From JAJEAO01 sp963667635 (GTDB taxonomy: Bacteria > Acidobacteriota > Vicinamibacteria > Marinacidobacterales > Marinacidobacteraceae): a DNA stretch of 64,000 bases. The position numbers and the translations under genes were made by a program. The DNA lies in contig OZ246946.1 of NCBI GenBank assembly GCA_965232015.1, forward strand, positions 1,612,001 to 1,676,000, given 5' to 3'. Under the pieces are notes generated by a model, which worked only from the letters and a program-made list of their open reading frames with translations, ran no database searches and was not told where the DNA came from. How positions within the stretch are numbered: the first letter of the stretch is position 1; every line of letters begins with the position of its first letter. This document shows, piece by piece, positions 18,318-26,273 of the stretch.

Positions 18318-18665
18318 ATGCATCTCGACCTCAAGGAACGCGGCCGCGTCTCGGTGCTTCAGCTCGAGGGCCGGCTGGTGGCCGGGCAGGGTGACGAGCA
18401 GCTCCGGGAGGCCGTGGACGTGCTGCTCGACTCGGGCCGGGCGCGGATCGTCGTGGACCTGAGCGGCGTCTCCGTGATCGACAGCGGTGGGCTGGGCGAA
18501 CTCGTCGCGTCCGCGCACCGGGTCGAGCGCGCCGGCGGGGCGCTCAAGGCTCTCCATCCCCGCGAACGGGTCGTGCGGGTGCTCGATGTGGCGCGGGTGC
18601 TGCCGATGTTCGAGGTGTACGAGACGGAGGCGCAGGCGCTCGCCAGCTTCGAGGCCGACGCCTGA
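18318..18665 (+). CDS. STAS-domain anti-sigma factor antagonist
   Basis: RsbV/SpoIIAA-type protein of 115 residues. The phosphorylation loop reads VIDSGGLGELV with Ser56; the usual motif is DS[ST]GLG, so the second Ser/Thr is replaced by Gly. The N-terminal sheet (LQLEGRLVAG) and the VVDLSGVSVID strand are typical. A plausible kinase partner is the RsbW-like protein encoded at 8676-9110, in the divergent operon. It begins four bases after the PpiD-like gene, probably cotranscribed. Alternative: a stand-alone STAS signalling protein with another partner. Confidence 0.87.
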   Translation: MHLDLKERGRVSVLQLEGRLVAGQGDEQLREAVDVLLDSGRARIVVDLSGVSVIDSGGLGELVASAHRVERAGGALKALHPRERVVRVLDVARVLPMFEVYETEAQALASFEADA

Positions 18666-18721
18666 GCCCGGGCGGCCCGCCGTCGAACCCCCGGACACCG
18701 CTGGCGCGCTCCGGGCCGTAG

Positions 18722-19035
18722 CAGCCTGTGGATAAAGTCCCGTGTGCACCGAGAGTGGCCCAGTTCTCCCGGTGGGGGCGGCGCCCGGCTGACCCGGTTC
18801 TCCCGGTAGGGGCGGCGCGCGAGGGAGGCATACCGCGTGTATTCCGACCGATGTGCAACGAAGAGCGCCCCGGAGCGCCAGTTCTCCCGGTGGGGGCGCG
18901 GAGGGGCGCGCCAGTTCTCCCGGTGGGGGCCAGGCGGGGCCCCGCCCCCACCGGGAGAACTGGCCGGGAGAACTGGGCATCGCCGCTCGAGCCCCTACCG
19001 GGAGAACCGGGCCGCGTGACTTTGTCCACAGGCTG
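18722..19035. repeat. MITE-like element (family M), copy 2, in the moeA leader
   Basis: A 314-base element with terminal inverted repeats CAGCCTGTGGATAAAGTC and GACTTTGTCCACAGGCTG. Inside lie at least seven CCAGTTCTCCCGGTGGGGG-like units in both orientations. Flanks are GTAG and GTAA, an imperfect direct repeat. It is inverted relative to copy 1 at 6585-6810; the conserved outer blocks match closely, while the inner repeat number differs. It ends 16 bases before the moeA start codon. Confidence 0.78.
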
Positions 19036-19051
19036 GTAAGGGAAGACGCCG

Positions 19052-20332
19052 TTGCTCACCGCCGCGGAAGCCCTCGAGGTCGTCCTCGGGCGGGTGCGTC
19101 CGCTCGACGGCGAGACCGTCGGCCTCGCGGCCGCGGCCGGGCGTGTCCTGCTCGACCCGGTGCGCGCGGACCGGGACCAGCCTCCGTTCGACCGGGCCCT
19201 CGTGGACGGCTACGCGGTGCGCGCCGAATCCCTGGGCCGGGAGGCCCGGCTCCGGGTGGTGGCGGAGATCGCCGCCGGTCAGACCTCGCGAACGATCGTC
19301 GGCTCCGGCGAGGCCGCCGCGGTGATGACCGGCGCTCCGATGCCCCCGGGAGCTGACGCCGCCATCATGGTCGAGCACACGGTGCGGCGTTCGGTGGCGG
19401 GGGACGACTTCGTCACCTGGCCGGCTCCGGGCGCTTCGCCGCCGCCGGTCAGTCCCGGAACCGGCGTCGCGGCGCGCGGCTGCGAAACCCGGGCGGGGAC
19501 CACGCTCCTCGGCGTCGGCGGCCGCATCACGGCGGCGGCCGCGGGCGTTCTCGCGTCGGTGGGAAGGGTTCGGGTCCGCGTCGGGAAGCGGCCCTCGGTG
19601 GCGGTGATGTCCACCGGCGACGAACTGCTCCACCCGCGCGCCCGGCGCCCCGGACCAGCGCGCATCCGGGACGCCAACTCCACCATGCTCGTCGCCCGCT
19701 GCCGGGCCCTCGGGTTCCGGGTGCGCCGCCTCGGGATCGTTCGGGACGATCCGGAGCAGCTTCGAGCCGCGATCCGGTCCGGGCTGGAATCGGACGCCCT
19801 GCTGCTCTCCGGGGGCGTCTCGATGGGCCGCTTCGACTTCGTGGAACCGGTGCTCGAGAGTCTCGGCGTGCGCCTGCTCGTGACGTCGGTGCGGATCCGG
19901 CCGGGCAAGCCCTTCGTCTTCGGACTGCGGGAGAGCGACCGGACCCCCTCCCTCGTCTTCGGGCTCCCCGGGAATCCGGTCTCGGCATTCACCACGTTCG
20001 AACTCTTCGCCCGCCCCGCGCTCGACCGCCTCGAGGGGATCGAGGCGGTGGCCCGGCCCCGCTTCCGGGTTCGGCTGCTGAACCCGGCGGTGAACCGGGG
20101 GCCTCGCGAGGCCTTCCTGCCCGGCCGGGTCCGCACCGCGGCCGGCGGAGTCCTCGAGGCGCATGTGATCCGATCCGTGGGTTCAGCCGACATGGGAGCG
20201 ATCGGGCAGGCGAATGCCCTCCTGGTGATCCCGGAGAGGGCCGGTGAGGCGCCGCGGGGCGCCCGGCTTCCCGCGATTCCGCTCGAGGGGTTTCCCGACC
20301 CGGGCCCGGGATGGCAGGATCCGAGGGCGTGA
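19052..20332 (+). CDS. moeA: molybdopterin molybdenumtransferase MoeA
   Basis: Inserts molybdate into adenylated molybdopterin; 426 residues, normal length. Family signatures are DRALVDGYAVRAES near the N-terminus, the MPPGADA motif, the phosphate loop region LLSGGVSMGRFDFV and the C-terminal LPGNPVSA. The start is TTG 19052 with AAGGGAAG upstream; the MITE-like element ends just before this ribosome site, so the promoter must lie within or beyond it. First gene of moeA-moaC-larE-MBL. Confidence 0.95.
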   Translation: MLTAAEALEVVLGRVRPLDGETVGLAAAAGRVLLDPVRADRDQPPFDRALVDGYAVRAESLGREARLRVVAEIAAGQTSRTIVGSGEAAAVMTGAPMPPGADAAIMVEHTVRRSVAGDDFVTWPAPGASPPPVSPGTGVAARGCETRAGTTLLGVGGRITAAAAGVLASVGRVRVRVGKRPSVAVMSTGDELLHPRARRPGPARIRDANSTMLVARCRALGFRVRRLGIVRDDPEQLRAAIRSGLESDALLLSGGVSMGRFDFVEPVLESLGVRLLVTSVRIRPGKPFVFGLRESDRTPSLVFGLPGNPVSAFTTFELFARPALDRLEGIEAVARPRFRVRLLNPAVNRGPREAFLPGRVRTAAGGVLEAHVIRSVGSADMGAIGQANALLVIPERAGEAPRGARLPAIPLEGFPDPGPGWQDPRA

Positions 20333-20820
20333 CCACTCCTCGCTCCCCGGCGCTGAGCCACCTCGACGACGGCGGGCGAGCCCGCATGGTGGATGTGGGC
20401 GCCAAGCCGGTGACGGCGCGGGAGGCGGTCGCGGAGGGGTTCGTTTCGGTCGCTCCTCCCGCGCTCGAGGCGGCCCGCCGCGGCGACGCCCCCAAGGGAA
20501 GCGTGCTCGAGACGGCTCGCATCGCGGGCACGCTGGCCGCCAAGGCGTGCCCCTCCCTCATCCCGCTCTGCCATCCCCTGCCCCTCGACCAGGTCGAGAT
20601 CGCCGCCAGGTTCGAGAATCGCGGCATCCGTCTGCGCGCGCGGGTGCGGTGCCGGGCCTCCACCGGCGCCGAGATGGAGGCGCTCACGGCCGTTTCGGTC
20701 GCCGCCCTGACCGTGTACGACATGCTCAAGGCGCTGGACCGGACGATGGAAATCTCCGAGGTGCGTCTCGTCGAAAAGCGCGGCGGCAAGAGCGGCGCGT
20801 GGACCCGGGACGATGGCTGA
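20311..20820 (+). CDS. moaC: cyclic pyranopterin monophosphate synthase MoaC
   Basis: Second step of molybdenum cofactor synthesis. Conserved motifs are RMVDVGAKP, the KGSVLETARIAG helix, IPLCHPLPL and STGAEMEALTAVSVAALTVYDM, containing the catalytic Lys/His set. Length 169 residues. Start may be ATG 20311 (22-base overlap with moeA) or GTG 20329 (GTGA overlap with the moeA stop); the latter fits the overlap style of neighbouring genes. No moaA is visible in the window. Confidence 0.94.
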   Translation: MAGSEGVTTPRSPALSHLDDGGRARMVDVGAKPVTAREAVAEGFVSVAPPALEAARRGDAPKGSVLETARIAGTLAAKACPSLIPLCHPLPLDQVEIAARFENRGIRLRARVRCRASTGAEMEALTAVSVAALTVYDMLKALDRTMEISEVRLVEKRGGKSGAWTRDDG

Positions 20821-21670
20821 GAGAACCGGTTTCGCCCGTCGTCGCACCGCCCTCGACGCGGTCCTCCGGGACTGCGGCTCGGCGGTCGTGGCCCTCAGTG
20901 GGGGGGTGGACAGCGCCACCCTCGCCTGGCGCGCCTTCGCCGTCCTGGGAGACCGCAGCCTCGCGGTGACCGGCGTGAGCGCGAGCCTGTCATCCCACCA
21001 GCGCGGACTCGTCGAAGCGGTCCTCGCCGCCCGCCGCCTCCGGCACGAATGGATCTCCACCGAGGAGATGGGCGCCGCGGCCTACCGCGCCAACGGCCTC
21101 GATCGCTGCTTCCACTGCAAGGAGGAGCTCTACCGCCGGCTCCGGGAGCTGGCGGACGCGAGGGGGCTGGCCACGGTGCTCGACGGGACGAACCGGGATG
21201 ACCTCGGGGACCATCGTCCCGGCCGGCGGGCGGCCGCGATCTACGGCGTGCGCTCGCCGTTCCTCGAGGCCGGGTTCGGGAAGGCCGACATCCGGTCCCT
21301 GGCGCGGATGGCCGGTCTCCCGGTGGCGGAGGAGCCGGCCTCCGCCTGTCTGGCCTCCCGGGTTCCGCACCGGATCCCGATCAGCGCGGAGGTGCTCGGG
21401 ACGGTCGAGGCGGGCGAGGCGGCGGTTCGCGCGCTTGGTTTCTCGGGATTCCGGGTCCGCCACCATGGGGACACCGCCCGGATCGAACTCGCGCCCGCCG
21501 ACATCCCGCGGGCGCTCTCGCCCCCGATGCGGGGGCGCCTCGCGGCCGGCGTGCGAGCCGCCGGGTACCGTCAGGTCGCGGTGGACCGTCGCGGGTATCG
21601 GCAGGCGGGTCTGGCCCGTCCGCCCGACCCGGAGCGGGACCTGATCTTCCTCCGACCCTCGGCGGGCTGA
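20813..21670 (+). CDS. larE: LarE-type ATP-dependent sacrificial sulfur transferase
   Basis: PP-loop enzyme of 285 residues that, in characterised relatives, activates the pyridinium carboxylate and donates sulfur to build the nickel-pincer nucleotide cofactor of lactate racemase. The PP-loop is VALSGGVDSATLAW. The cysteine regions CFHCKEELY and PASACLASRVP are present; the latter carries the cysteine that is consumed or binds the cluster in LarE. It overlaps moaC by eight bases. No larB, larC or lactate racemase gene is in the window, so its use here, next to molybdopterin genes, is open. Confidence 0.88.
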   Translation: MAERTGFARRRTALDAVLRDCGSAVVALSGGVDSATLAWRAFAVLGDRSLAVTGVSASLSSHQRGLVEAVLAARRLRHEWISTEEMGAAAYRANGLDRCFHCKEELYRRLRELADARGLATVLDGTNRDDLGDHRPGRRAAAIYGVRSPFLEAGFGKADIRSLARMAGLPVAEEPASACLASRVPHRIPISAEVLGTVEAGEAAVRALGFSGFRVRHHGDTARIELAPADIPRALSPPMRGRLAAGVRAAGYRQVAVDRRGYRQAGLARPPDPERDLIFLRPSAG

Positions 21671-21677
21671 CCCGCCG

Positions 21678-22748
21678 GTGTCTCTCGAGATCCTGATCGT
21701 CGCCGACCCCGAGGAGGCGGAGGACGGCGAGGTCGAGGTCCGTCTCCTCGCGCGGCGACGCGCGGAAGACGACCCGGTCGAGGACAGCCGTCTCTTCGCG
21801 GCCGGAGACCGGGCGGCGATCGCCCGCTGCGTCGCCGGCTGGCTGGAGCGGAATCAGGACGCGCTGGGCGACCCCGACCGTCGAACCTGCCGCCGCTGCT
21901 CGCGGATCCGAAGCGCGCGGGAGGAGGGCGAATCCCGCCGCCCCTTCATCTGCGGCGGCTGCCGGCGGCGGGCCGAACGGACCGGGACGCCGCCAACCGG
22001 AGCGGGGAACGGGGTGGAGGCGCGCTTCCTCGGCACGTCGAACGCGTTCGGCGCGGGAGGACGACGTCACGCCTCCATCTTCCTGCGGGCCCGGGGGGCG
22101 CGGCGCGGGGTCCTGCTCGACGCCGGCCCCGGATGCGCCGGCGCCCTGCGGGGCGAAGGACTCGCGGCCGACGACGTGGCGGCGGTGATCCTGAGCCACC
22201 TCCACGGCGACCACTTCGGCGGGTTGACGTTCCTCGAACTCGACGGACTCCGCACCGGGCGCTCCGAGCCTCTCCTCGTCGTCGCGCCTCCGGGCGCCCG
22301 GGAGCGGTTGGCGGCGCTCCGCGCCTGTCTCTATCCCGGGTTTCGGACGCCGTTCCCCGAGCGCATCGTGGAAGCGCTCCCGGGCGAGACGAAGTCGCTC
22401 CCGGCGAGCGCGGGGTCAGGGAGCGCGACGCCGTTCCCGGCCGATCACCAGCCCCGGGGATGGGCGTTCGGATGGACCGTCCGCCTGGGCGGGCGAACGA
22501 TCGTGTACTCGGGAGACTCCACCCTCACCGCGAGGATCCTGGAGGAGTCCAGGGGCGCCGACCTCCTCGTCCACGAGTGCACCAGCGTCGCGCCGCTGCC
22601 CGGCCACACCAGCGTTCAGGACCTCGCGGAAGCCGCGCCCCGGATCCGGGCGCGACGCACCCTGCTGGTCCACACCGGGGAAGCGGTGAGCAAGGCGCCC
22701 GATCCGCCGTTCGACCTCGCGCACGATGGCCTGCGCGTGGTCGTCTGA
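21678..22748 (+). CDS. MBL-fold hydrolase with an N-terminal zinc-ribbon domain
   Basis: Protein of 356 residues in two parts. Residues 1-110 form a small domain with a zinc-ribbon pair (C71xxC74 and C92xxC95). Residues 112-356 are an RNase Z/phosphodiesterase-like metallo-beta-lactamase fold with SHLHGDH (H174, H176, D178, H179), YSGDST, the later His in HECTS and a C-terminal HTGEA. The substrate-proximal GTSNAFG at the domain start resembles the LGTG motif of RNase Z relatives. GTG 21678 is the likely start, seven bases after larE. It completes the moeA-moaC-larE unit. Substrate unknown. Confidence 0.82.
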   Translation: MSLEILIVADPEEAEDGEVEVRLLARRRAEDDPVEDSRLFAAGDRAAIARCVAGWLERNQDALGDPDRRTCRRCSRIRSAREEGESRRPFICGGCRRRAERTGTPPTGAGNGVEARFLGTSNAFGAGGRRHASIFLRARGARRGVLLDAGPGCAGALRGEGLAADDVAAVILSHLHGDHFGGLTFLELDGLRTGRSEPLLVVAPPGARERLAALRACLYPGFRTPFPERIVEALPGETKSLPASAGSGSATPFPADHQPRGWAFGWTVRLGGRTIVYSGDSTLTARILEESRGADLLVHECTSVAPLPGHTSVQDLAEAAPRIRARRTLLVHTGEAVSKAPDPPFDLAHDGLRVVV

Positions 22749-22752
22749 ACGC

Positions 22753-22971
22753 TCAGTCCTTTCCGGACTCTCCGCTGTCGGAGTCCTCCGCCGGCGCCGT
22801 GATCTGCTTCATGGACTGGCGGAAGTTGCGGATCCCCTGGCCGAGCCCGGCGCCGAGCTGAGGCAGCTTGGTGGATCCAAAGATCAGGATCACGATCCCC
22901 AGGATGATGAGCAGCTCGGTGGCGCCGAACGGCCCGAAGAGAAGGACCGGTACCTGGAGCGGAAGAGTCAT
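22753..22971 (-). CDS. tatA: twin-arginine translocase subunit TatA/E
   Basis: Small membrane protein of 72 residues: a short N-terminal segment, the single TatA helix with the hinge FGSTKLPQLG, an amphipathic helix GLGQGIRNFRQSMK and an acidic tail. It forms the protein-conducting pore of the Tat system. At least two predicted Tat substrates are in this window (34420-35634 and 35631-36914). tatC is not here. Confidence 0.93.
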   Translation of the reverse strand: MTLPLQVPVLLFGPFGATELLIILGIVILIFGSTKLPQLGAGLGQGIRNFRQSMKQITAPAEDSDSGESGKD

Positions 22972-23092
22972 GAAGCCATTCTACCCGCTGGGTCGCCGCC
23001 GCGCCGGACTCCACTCCCCCGACTCAACTTCCCTGCCGCCTCGCCCGACTCCAGCCCCTCGCCGGGGACCGGCGGTCGTGCGCCGGCAGTCG

Positions 23093-24040
23093 TCAGGGAT
23101 CAAGGGCGATCGGCGTCGCGGCGTCGCGCGCCCGCCGGTACACCACCGCGGCGGCGGCGATGTCCTCCGCGGCAATCCCCTGGGACTCGAACAGCGCCCC
23201 TCCGGAAGGCAGCGATTTCCGCCCCGAGGCCACCACCGACCCGAGGGTCTCCACCCGGTCCCACTCGAGCTCTCCGGCCTCCACCACCGCCGCCAGGTCG
23301 CCGCACTCGATCCGGGCCTGCTCCAGATCGTCCACGACGATCCGGCGGGCCCCGAGCACGGCCGCGCGGTCCAGCTCCCGACGATTCAGCGCGTTCCCGC
23401 CGATCGCCGCGACGAAAGCGCCCGGCCGCAGCCAGGCGCCCCGGACGACCGGATCCCGGGCATCGGTGGCGGCGACGACGAGTTCCTTCCCGGCGACCAC
23501 CGCCTCGGCGGTGTCCGCCGACTCCACCGGCAGACCGAGGCGGCGGGCCATGCGGGAGGCGAACGCACGGCGCCGCTCCGGCGTCCGGCAATAGACCTCG
23601 ACCCGGCGCAGCGGACGAACCACCGCGAGCGCCTCGAGCTGGGCCTCTGCCTGGAAGCCGCATCCGACGATCCCGCAGGTTCCGGCATCGGTCGGGGCCA
23701 GCCAGTCGGCGGCGACCCCGGTGGCGGCCCCGGTGCGAATCTGGCTCAGCGCCTCGGCGTCGAGGATGGCGACGAGCTCGCCGCGCCGCGAATCGAACAG
23801 CAGCACCACGAACCGGGCTCCGTCCCGCCCCGTGAGGTAGGTCTTCAATCCGACGAAGCCGAGCCCCGCGCTCCCCGCGCTCATCGTGTGGAGCATCCGT
23901 CCCGGGACCCGGACCCGCTGTCGCGGCTGGTTCCGGGCGGCCCCCACGCCCAGCTCGCGGAACACGGCTTCGGTGGCCCGAACCGCGTCTTCCATGGGGA
24001 GCGCCTCGCGCACGAGGGCCTCGGAAAAGTGAAGCGTCAT
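23093..24040 (-). CDS. ornithine cyclodeaminase / mu-crystallin family dehydrogenase
   Basis: NAD(P)-dependent enzyme of 315 residues. The Rossmann motif is GIVGCGFQAEAQLEAL, and the substrate region GLKTYLTG and the KE-containing strand are family-typical. Members act as ornithine cyclodeaminase, alanine dehydrogenase or imine reductase, and the sequence alone does not decide. ATG 24040 is selected because the frame upstream runs into repeat DNA. No amino-acid catabolic neighbours are present. Confidence 0.86.
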   Translation of the reverse strand: MTLHFSEALVREALPMEDAVRATEAVFRELGVGAARNQPRQRVRVPGRMLHTMSAGSAGLGFVGLKTYLTGRDGARFVVLLFDSRRGELVAILDAEALSQIRTGAATGVAADWLAPTDAGTCGIVGCGFQAEAQLEALAVVRPLRRVEVYCRTPERRRAFASRMARRLGLPVESADTAEAVVAGKELVVAATDARDPVVRGAWLRPGAFVAAIGGNALNRRELDRAAVLGARRIVVDDLEQARIECGDLAAVVEAGELEWDRVETLGSVVASGRKSLPSGGALFESQGIAAEDIAAAAVVYRRARDAATPIALDP

Positions 24041-24073
24041 CCCGTCGAGAGTACGCCGGAAGCGCGCCGGCGC

Positions 24074-24146
24074 GCCGGACTCCAGTCCGGCAATTTCCGG
24101 GCTCGCGGGCCTTCCGTAGCGGTGCCGGTCTGGAGACCGGCGCTCC
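24074..24146. repeat. palindromic repeat B, two units
   Basis: Unit 1 GCCGGACTCCAGTCCGGC (24074-24091) followed by AATTTCC; unit 2 GCCGGTCTGGAGACCGGC (24124-24141) followed by GCTCC. Each is a near-perfect hairpin. The same palindrome occurs twice at 33719-33869. A short remnant of family M (CCCCTACCGGGAGAACCGG, about 24185-24203) follows. Confidence 0.7.
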
Positions 24147-24246
24147 ATACCCGGCGCGAGCTGGTTTTCGTAGCGGCGCCGCACCCCTACCGGGAGAACC
24201 GGTGGAGAGCGGCCCCTCGAGCCGTTTCCGTCAGAATCCCGGGGTC

Positions 24247-25827
24247 ATGGACGTGTTGACCGCGGAGCAGATGCGGACGGCGGACCGCCGAACCATCGAG
24301 CATGCCGGGATCCCCGCGCGGGTTCTCATGGAAAACGCCGGGCGCGAAGTGGCGCGCGTGGTCGCGGACGTGGCCGCCGCCCATCAGGAGGGCGACGGGC
24401 GCATCCTCGTCCTGTGCGGCCCGGGCGGCAACGGCGGGGACGGATTGGTGGCGCTTCGGACGCTCGCCGGCCGCGGCCTGCGCGCAACCGGCCTCGTGCT
24501 CGCTCCGCTCGATCGGCTCGGTCCGGAGACGCTGGCCAACCTCGAAACAGCCCGCCGCTGCGCCCTCGACGTCCACACCGCGCCCGACGAATGGAGCTGG
24601 GGGCGCGCCCTTCGCGACGGTCCGCTCACCGGCACCCGGCCGAGCGTCGTCGTGGATGCGATCCTGGGCACGGGCGTGACCCGCCCCATCGAGGGATTCC
24701 TCGGGGAGGTCCTGGCCGACCTCGACTCCCATCCGGCGTTCGTTGATGCGCGCCACGTCGCCGTGGACGTTCCCACCGGACTGATGACGGACAGCGGCGA
24801 GTTGCCGACGACGGTGTTTCGGGCCGACGTGACGGTGGCGCTCGCCACCCCCAAGCCGTGTCATTTCGTGTTCCCCGCGAGCGCCGTGTGCGGGGAGGTC
24901 TCGGTCGTCGAGATCGGGATCCCCCGGGTGTGGCTGTCGGCGGGACCGACCGGCCTGCGCACCGTCGGCGCGATGGACGCCGCCGCCCTCCTGCCGCGCC
25001 GGTCGCGCGACGCGCACAAGGGCGAGATGGGACGGATGCTCCTGCTCGCCGGTTCCGCGCGGATGCCGGGCGCGGCGGCGCTCGCCGCCCGCGGCGCCCT
25101 CTCGGCGGGCGTGGGGCTGCTCACCGTGGCCGGTCCGGCCGGAGCGCTCGACGGCCTGCCGCCGGAAGCGATGCGCTTCCCGGTCGCGGCGAACCCGGAC
25201 GGGGAAGTGGACCCCGAGGCGGTCGCCGAGCTCACCGGGTTCGTCCGCTCGTCCCGGACCGATGCGATCGCGGTCGGTCCCGGGATCGGACGGTCCGAGG
25301 GCGCCCGGGACGCCGTGCGCCGCTTCGTCGCCGGAACCCGGGCGCCTCTGGTCCTCGATGCCGATGGACTGAACGCATTCGCCGGATGCCCGGAAGAACT
25401 CCGGAGCCACCGCCGACTCGCGCTGACGCCGCACGCCGGGGAAGCGGCCCGCCTGCTCGGGGAGGAGGTGGCGGGGCAGGATCGGCTGGCGAACGCGAGG
25501 AGGCTGGCGGCGGTCACCCAGGCGGTCGTGGCCTACAAGGGTCCCGGCACCCTCGTCGCCGAGCCCGGCGGCGGGGTGTACGTGAATCTCTCCGGCGGGC
25601 CCGAGCTGGCGACCGGAGGATCCGGCGACGTTCTCACCGGCGTCGTGGGCGCGCTGCTCGCCCGCCGGCTGGCGCCGCGCGAGGCGCTGACCACCGCGGT
25701 CTTCGTTCACGGTCGGGCCGGCGAACTGGCCCGAAGCCGGCTGGGCGTCGAGGCGGTCACGGCGTCCGCGGTCGCCACCGAGGTGGCCGAGGTGGTGCGG
25801 ATGCTCGCCCGGGAGCGAGGCCGTTGA
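24247..25827 (+). CDS. nnrD: bifunctional NAD(P)HX epimerase / ADP-dependent NAD(P)HX dehydratase
   Basis: Repairs hydrated NAD(P)H. The N-terminal YjeF_N epimerase domain (about residues 1-215) has MENAGREVAR, CGPGGNGGDGL and VDAILGTGVTRP. The C-terminal carbohydrate-kinase-like dehydratase domain (about 225-526) has HKGEMGRMLLLAGS, LDADGLNAF, TPHAGEAARLL and the signature NLSGGPELATGGSGDVLTG. ATG 24247 begins the conserved part (MDVLTAEQM). The stop overlaps the tsaE start (TTGA). Confidence 0.95.
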   Translation: MDVLTAEQMRTADRRTIEHAGIPARVLMENAGREVARVVADVAAAHQEGDGRILVLCGPGGNGGDGLVALRTLAGRGLRATGLVLAPLDRLGPETLANLETARRCALDVHTAPDEWSWGRALRDGPLTGTRPSVVVDAILGTGVTRPIEGFLGEVLADLDSHPAFVDARHVAVDVPTGLMTDSGELPTTVFRADVTVALATPKPCHFVFPASAVCGEVSVVEIGIPRVWLSAGPTGLRTVGAMDAAALLPRRSRDAHKGEMGRMLLLAGSARMPGAAALAARGALSAGVGLLTVAGPAGALDGLPPEAMRFPVAANPDGEVDPEAVAELTGFVRSSRTDAIAVGPGIGRSEGARDAVRRFVAGTRAPLVLDADGLNAFAGCPEELRSHRRLALTPHAGEAARLLGEEVAGQDRLANARRLAAVTQAVVAYKGPGTLVAEPGGGVYVNLSGGPELATGGSGDVLTGVVGALLARRLAPREALTTAVFVHGRAGELARSRLGVEAVTASAVATEVAEVVRMLARERGR

Positions 25828-26273
25828 CCGGCAGCCACACCCCGGCAGTGGACTGGCGCACGGCGGGCCCGGAGGAAACGCTCGAAGCCGGCGCCGCGCT
25901 CGCCGCCCGATTCCCCCGGGCGCGGGCGTTCTACCTCGAGGGCGCCCTGGGCGCCGGCAAGACCGTGTTCGCCAAGGGGGTGGCCCGGCACTACGGCGTG
26001 GACCCGCGGCAGGTGACGAGCCCCACGTTCGCTCTCGTCCAGGCCTACGCCGAGGGGCGGGTGCCCGTCTATCACCTCGATCTCTACCGGATCGAGGCGC
26101 CCGCCGAGCTGGAAGAACTCGGAATCGAGGAAATGGAGGAGGAGGACGCCGTGGTCATCGTGGAGTGGCCGAACCGCCTGGGTCGGTTTCGCCGCGCCGA
26201 CGCGCTCGAGGTGCGACTGATCCCCGAGACGGCCGGCGTCCGGCGCATCGAAGTGCGCGGGGGCGGGCGATGA
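25824..26273 (+). CDS. tsaE: tRNA threonylcarbamoyladenosine synthesis ATPase TsaE
   Basis: P-loop protein of 149 residues needed for t6A37 synthesis. Walker A is LEGALGAGKTVFAKG. The TSPTFALV segment and YHLDLYRIE, then VIVEWPNRL, are diagnostic. The start is TTG 25824 overlapping the nnrD stop. The nnrD-tsaE pairing is common in bacteria. tsaB and tsaD are not in the window. Confidence 0.95.
   Translation: MTGSHTPAVDWRTAGPEETLEAGAALAARFPRARAFYLEGALGAGKTVFAKGVARHYGVDPRQVTSPTFALVQAYAEGRVPVYHLDLYRIEAPAELEELGIEEMEEEDAVVIVEWPNRLGRFRRADALEVRLIPETAGVRRIEVRGGGR

Noticed and set aside
18853..19039. Open frames within the MITE-like elements giving repeated RENWA/PTGRTG-like peptides
   Set aside because: They are translations of the palindromic GGGAGAACTGG units and occur on both strands and in several frames.
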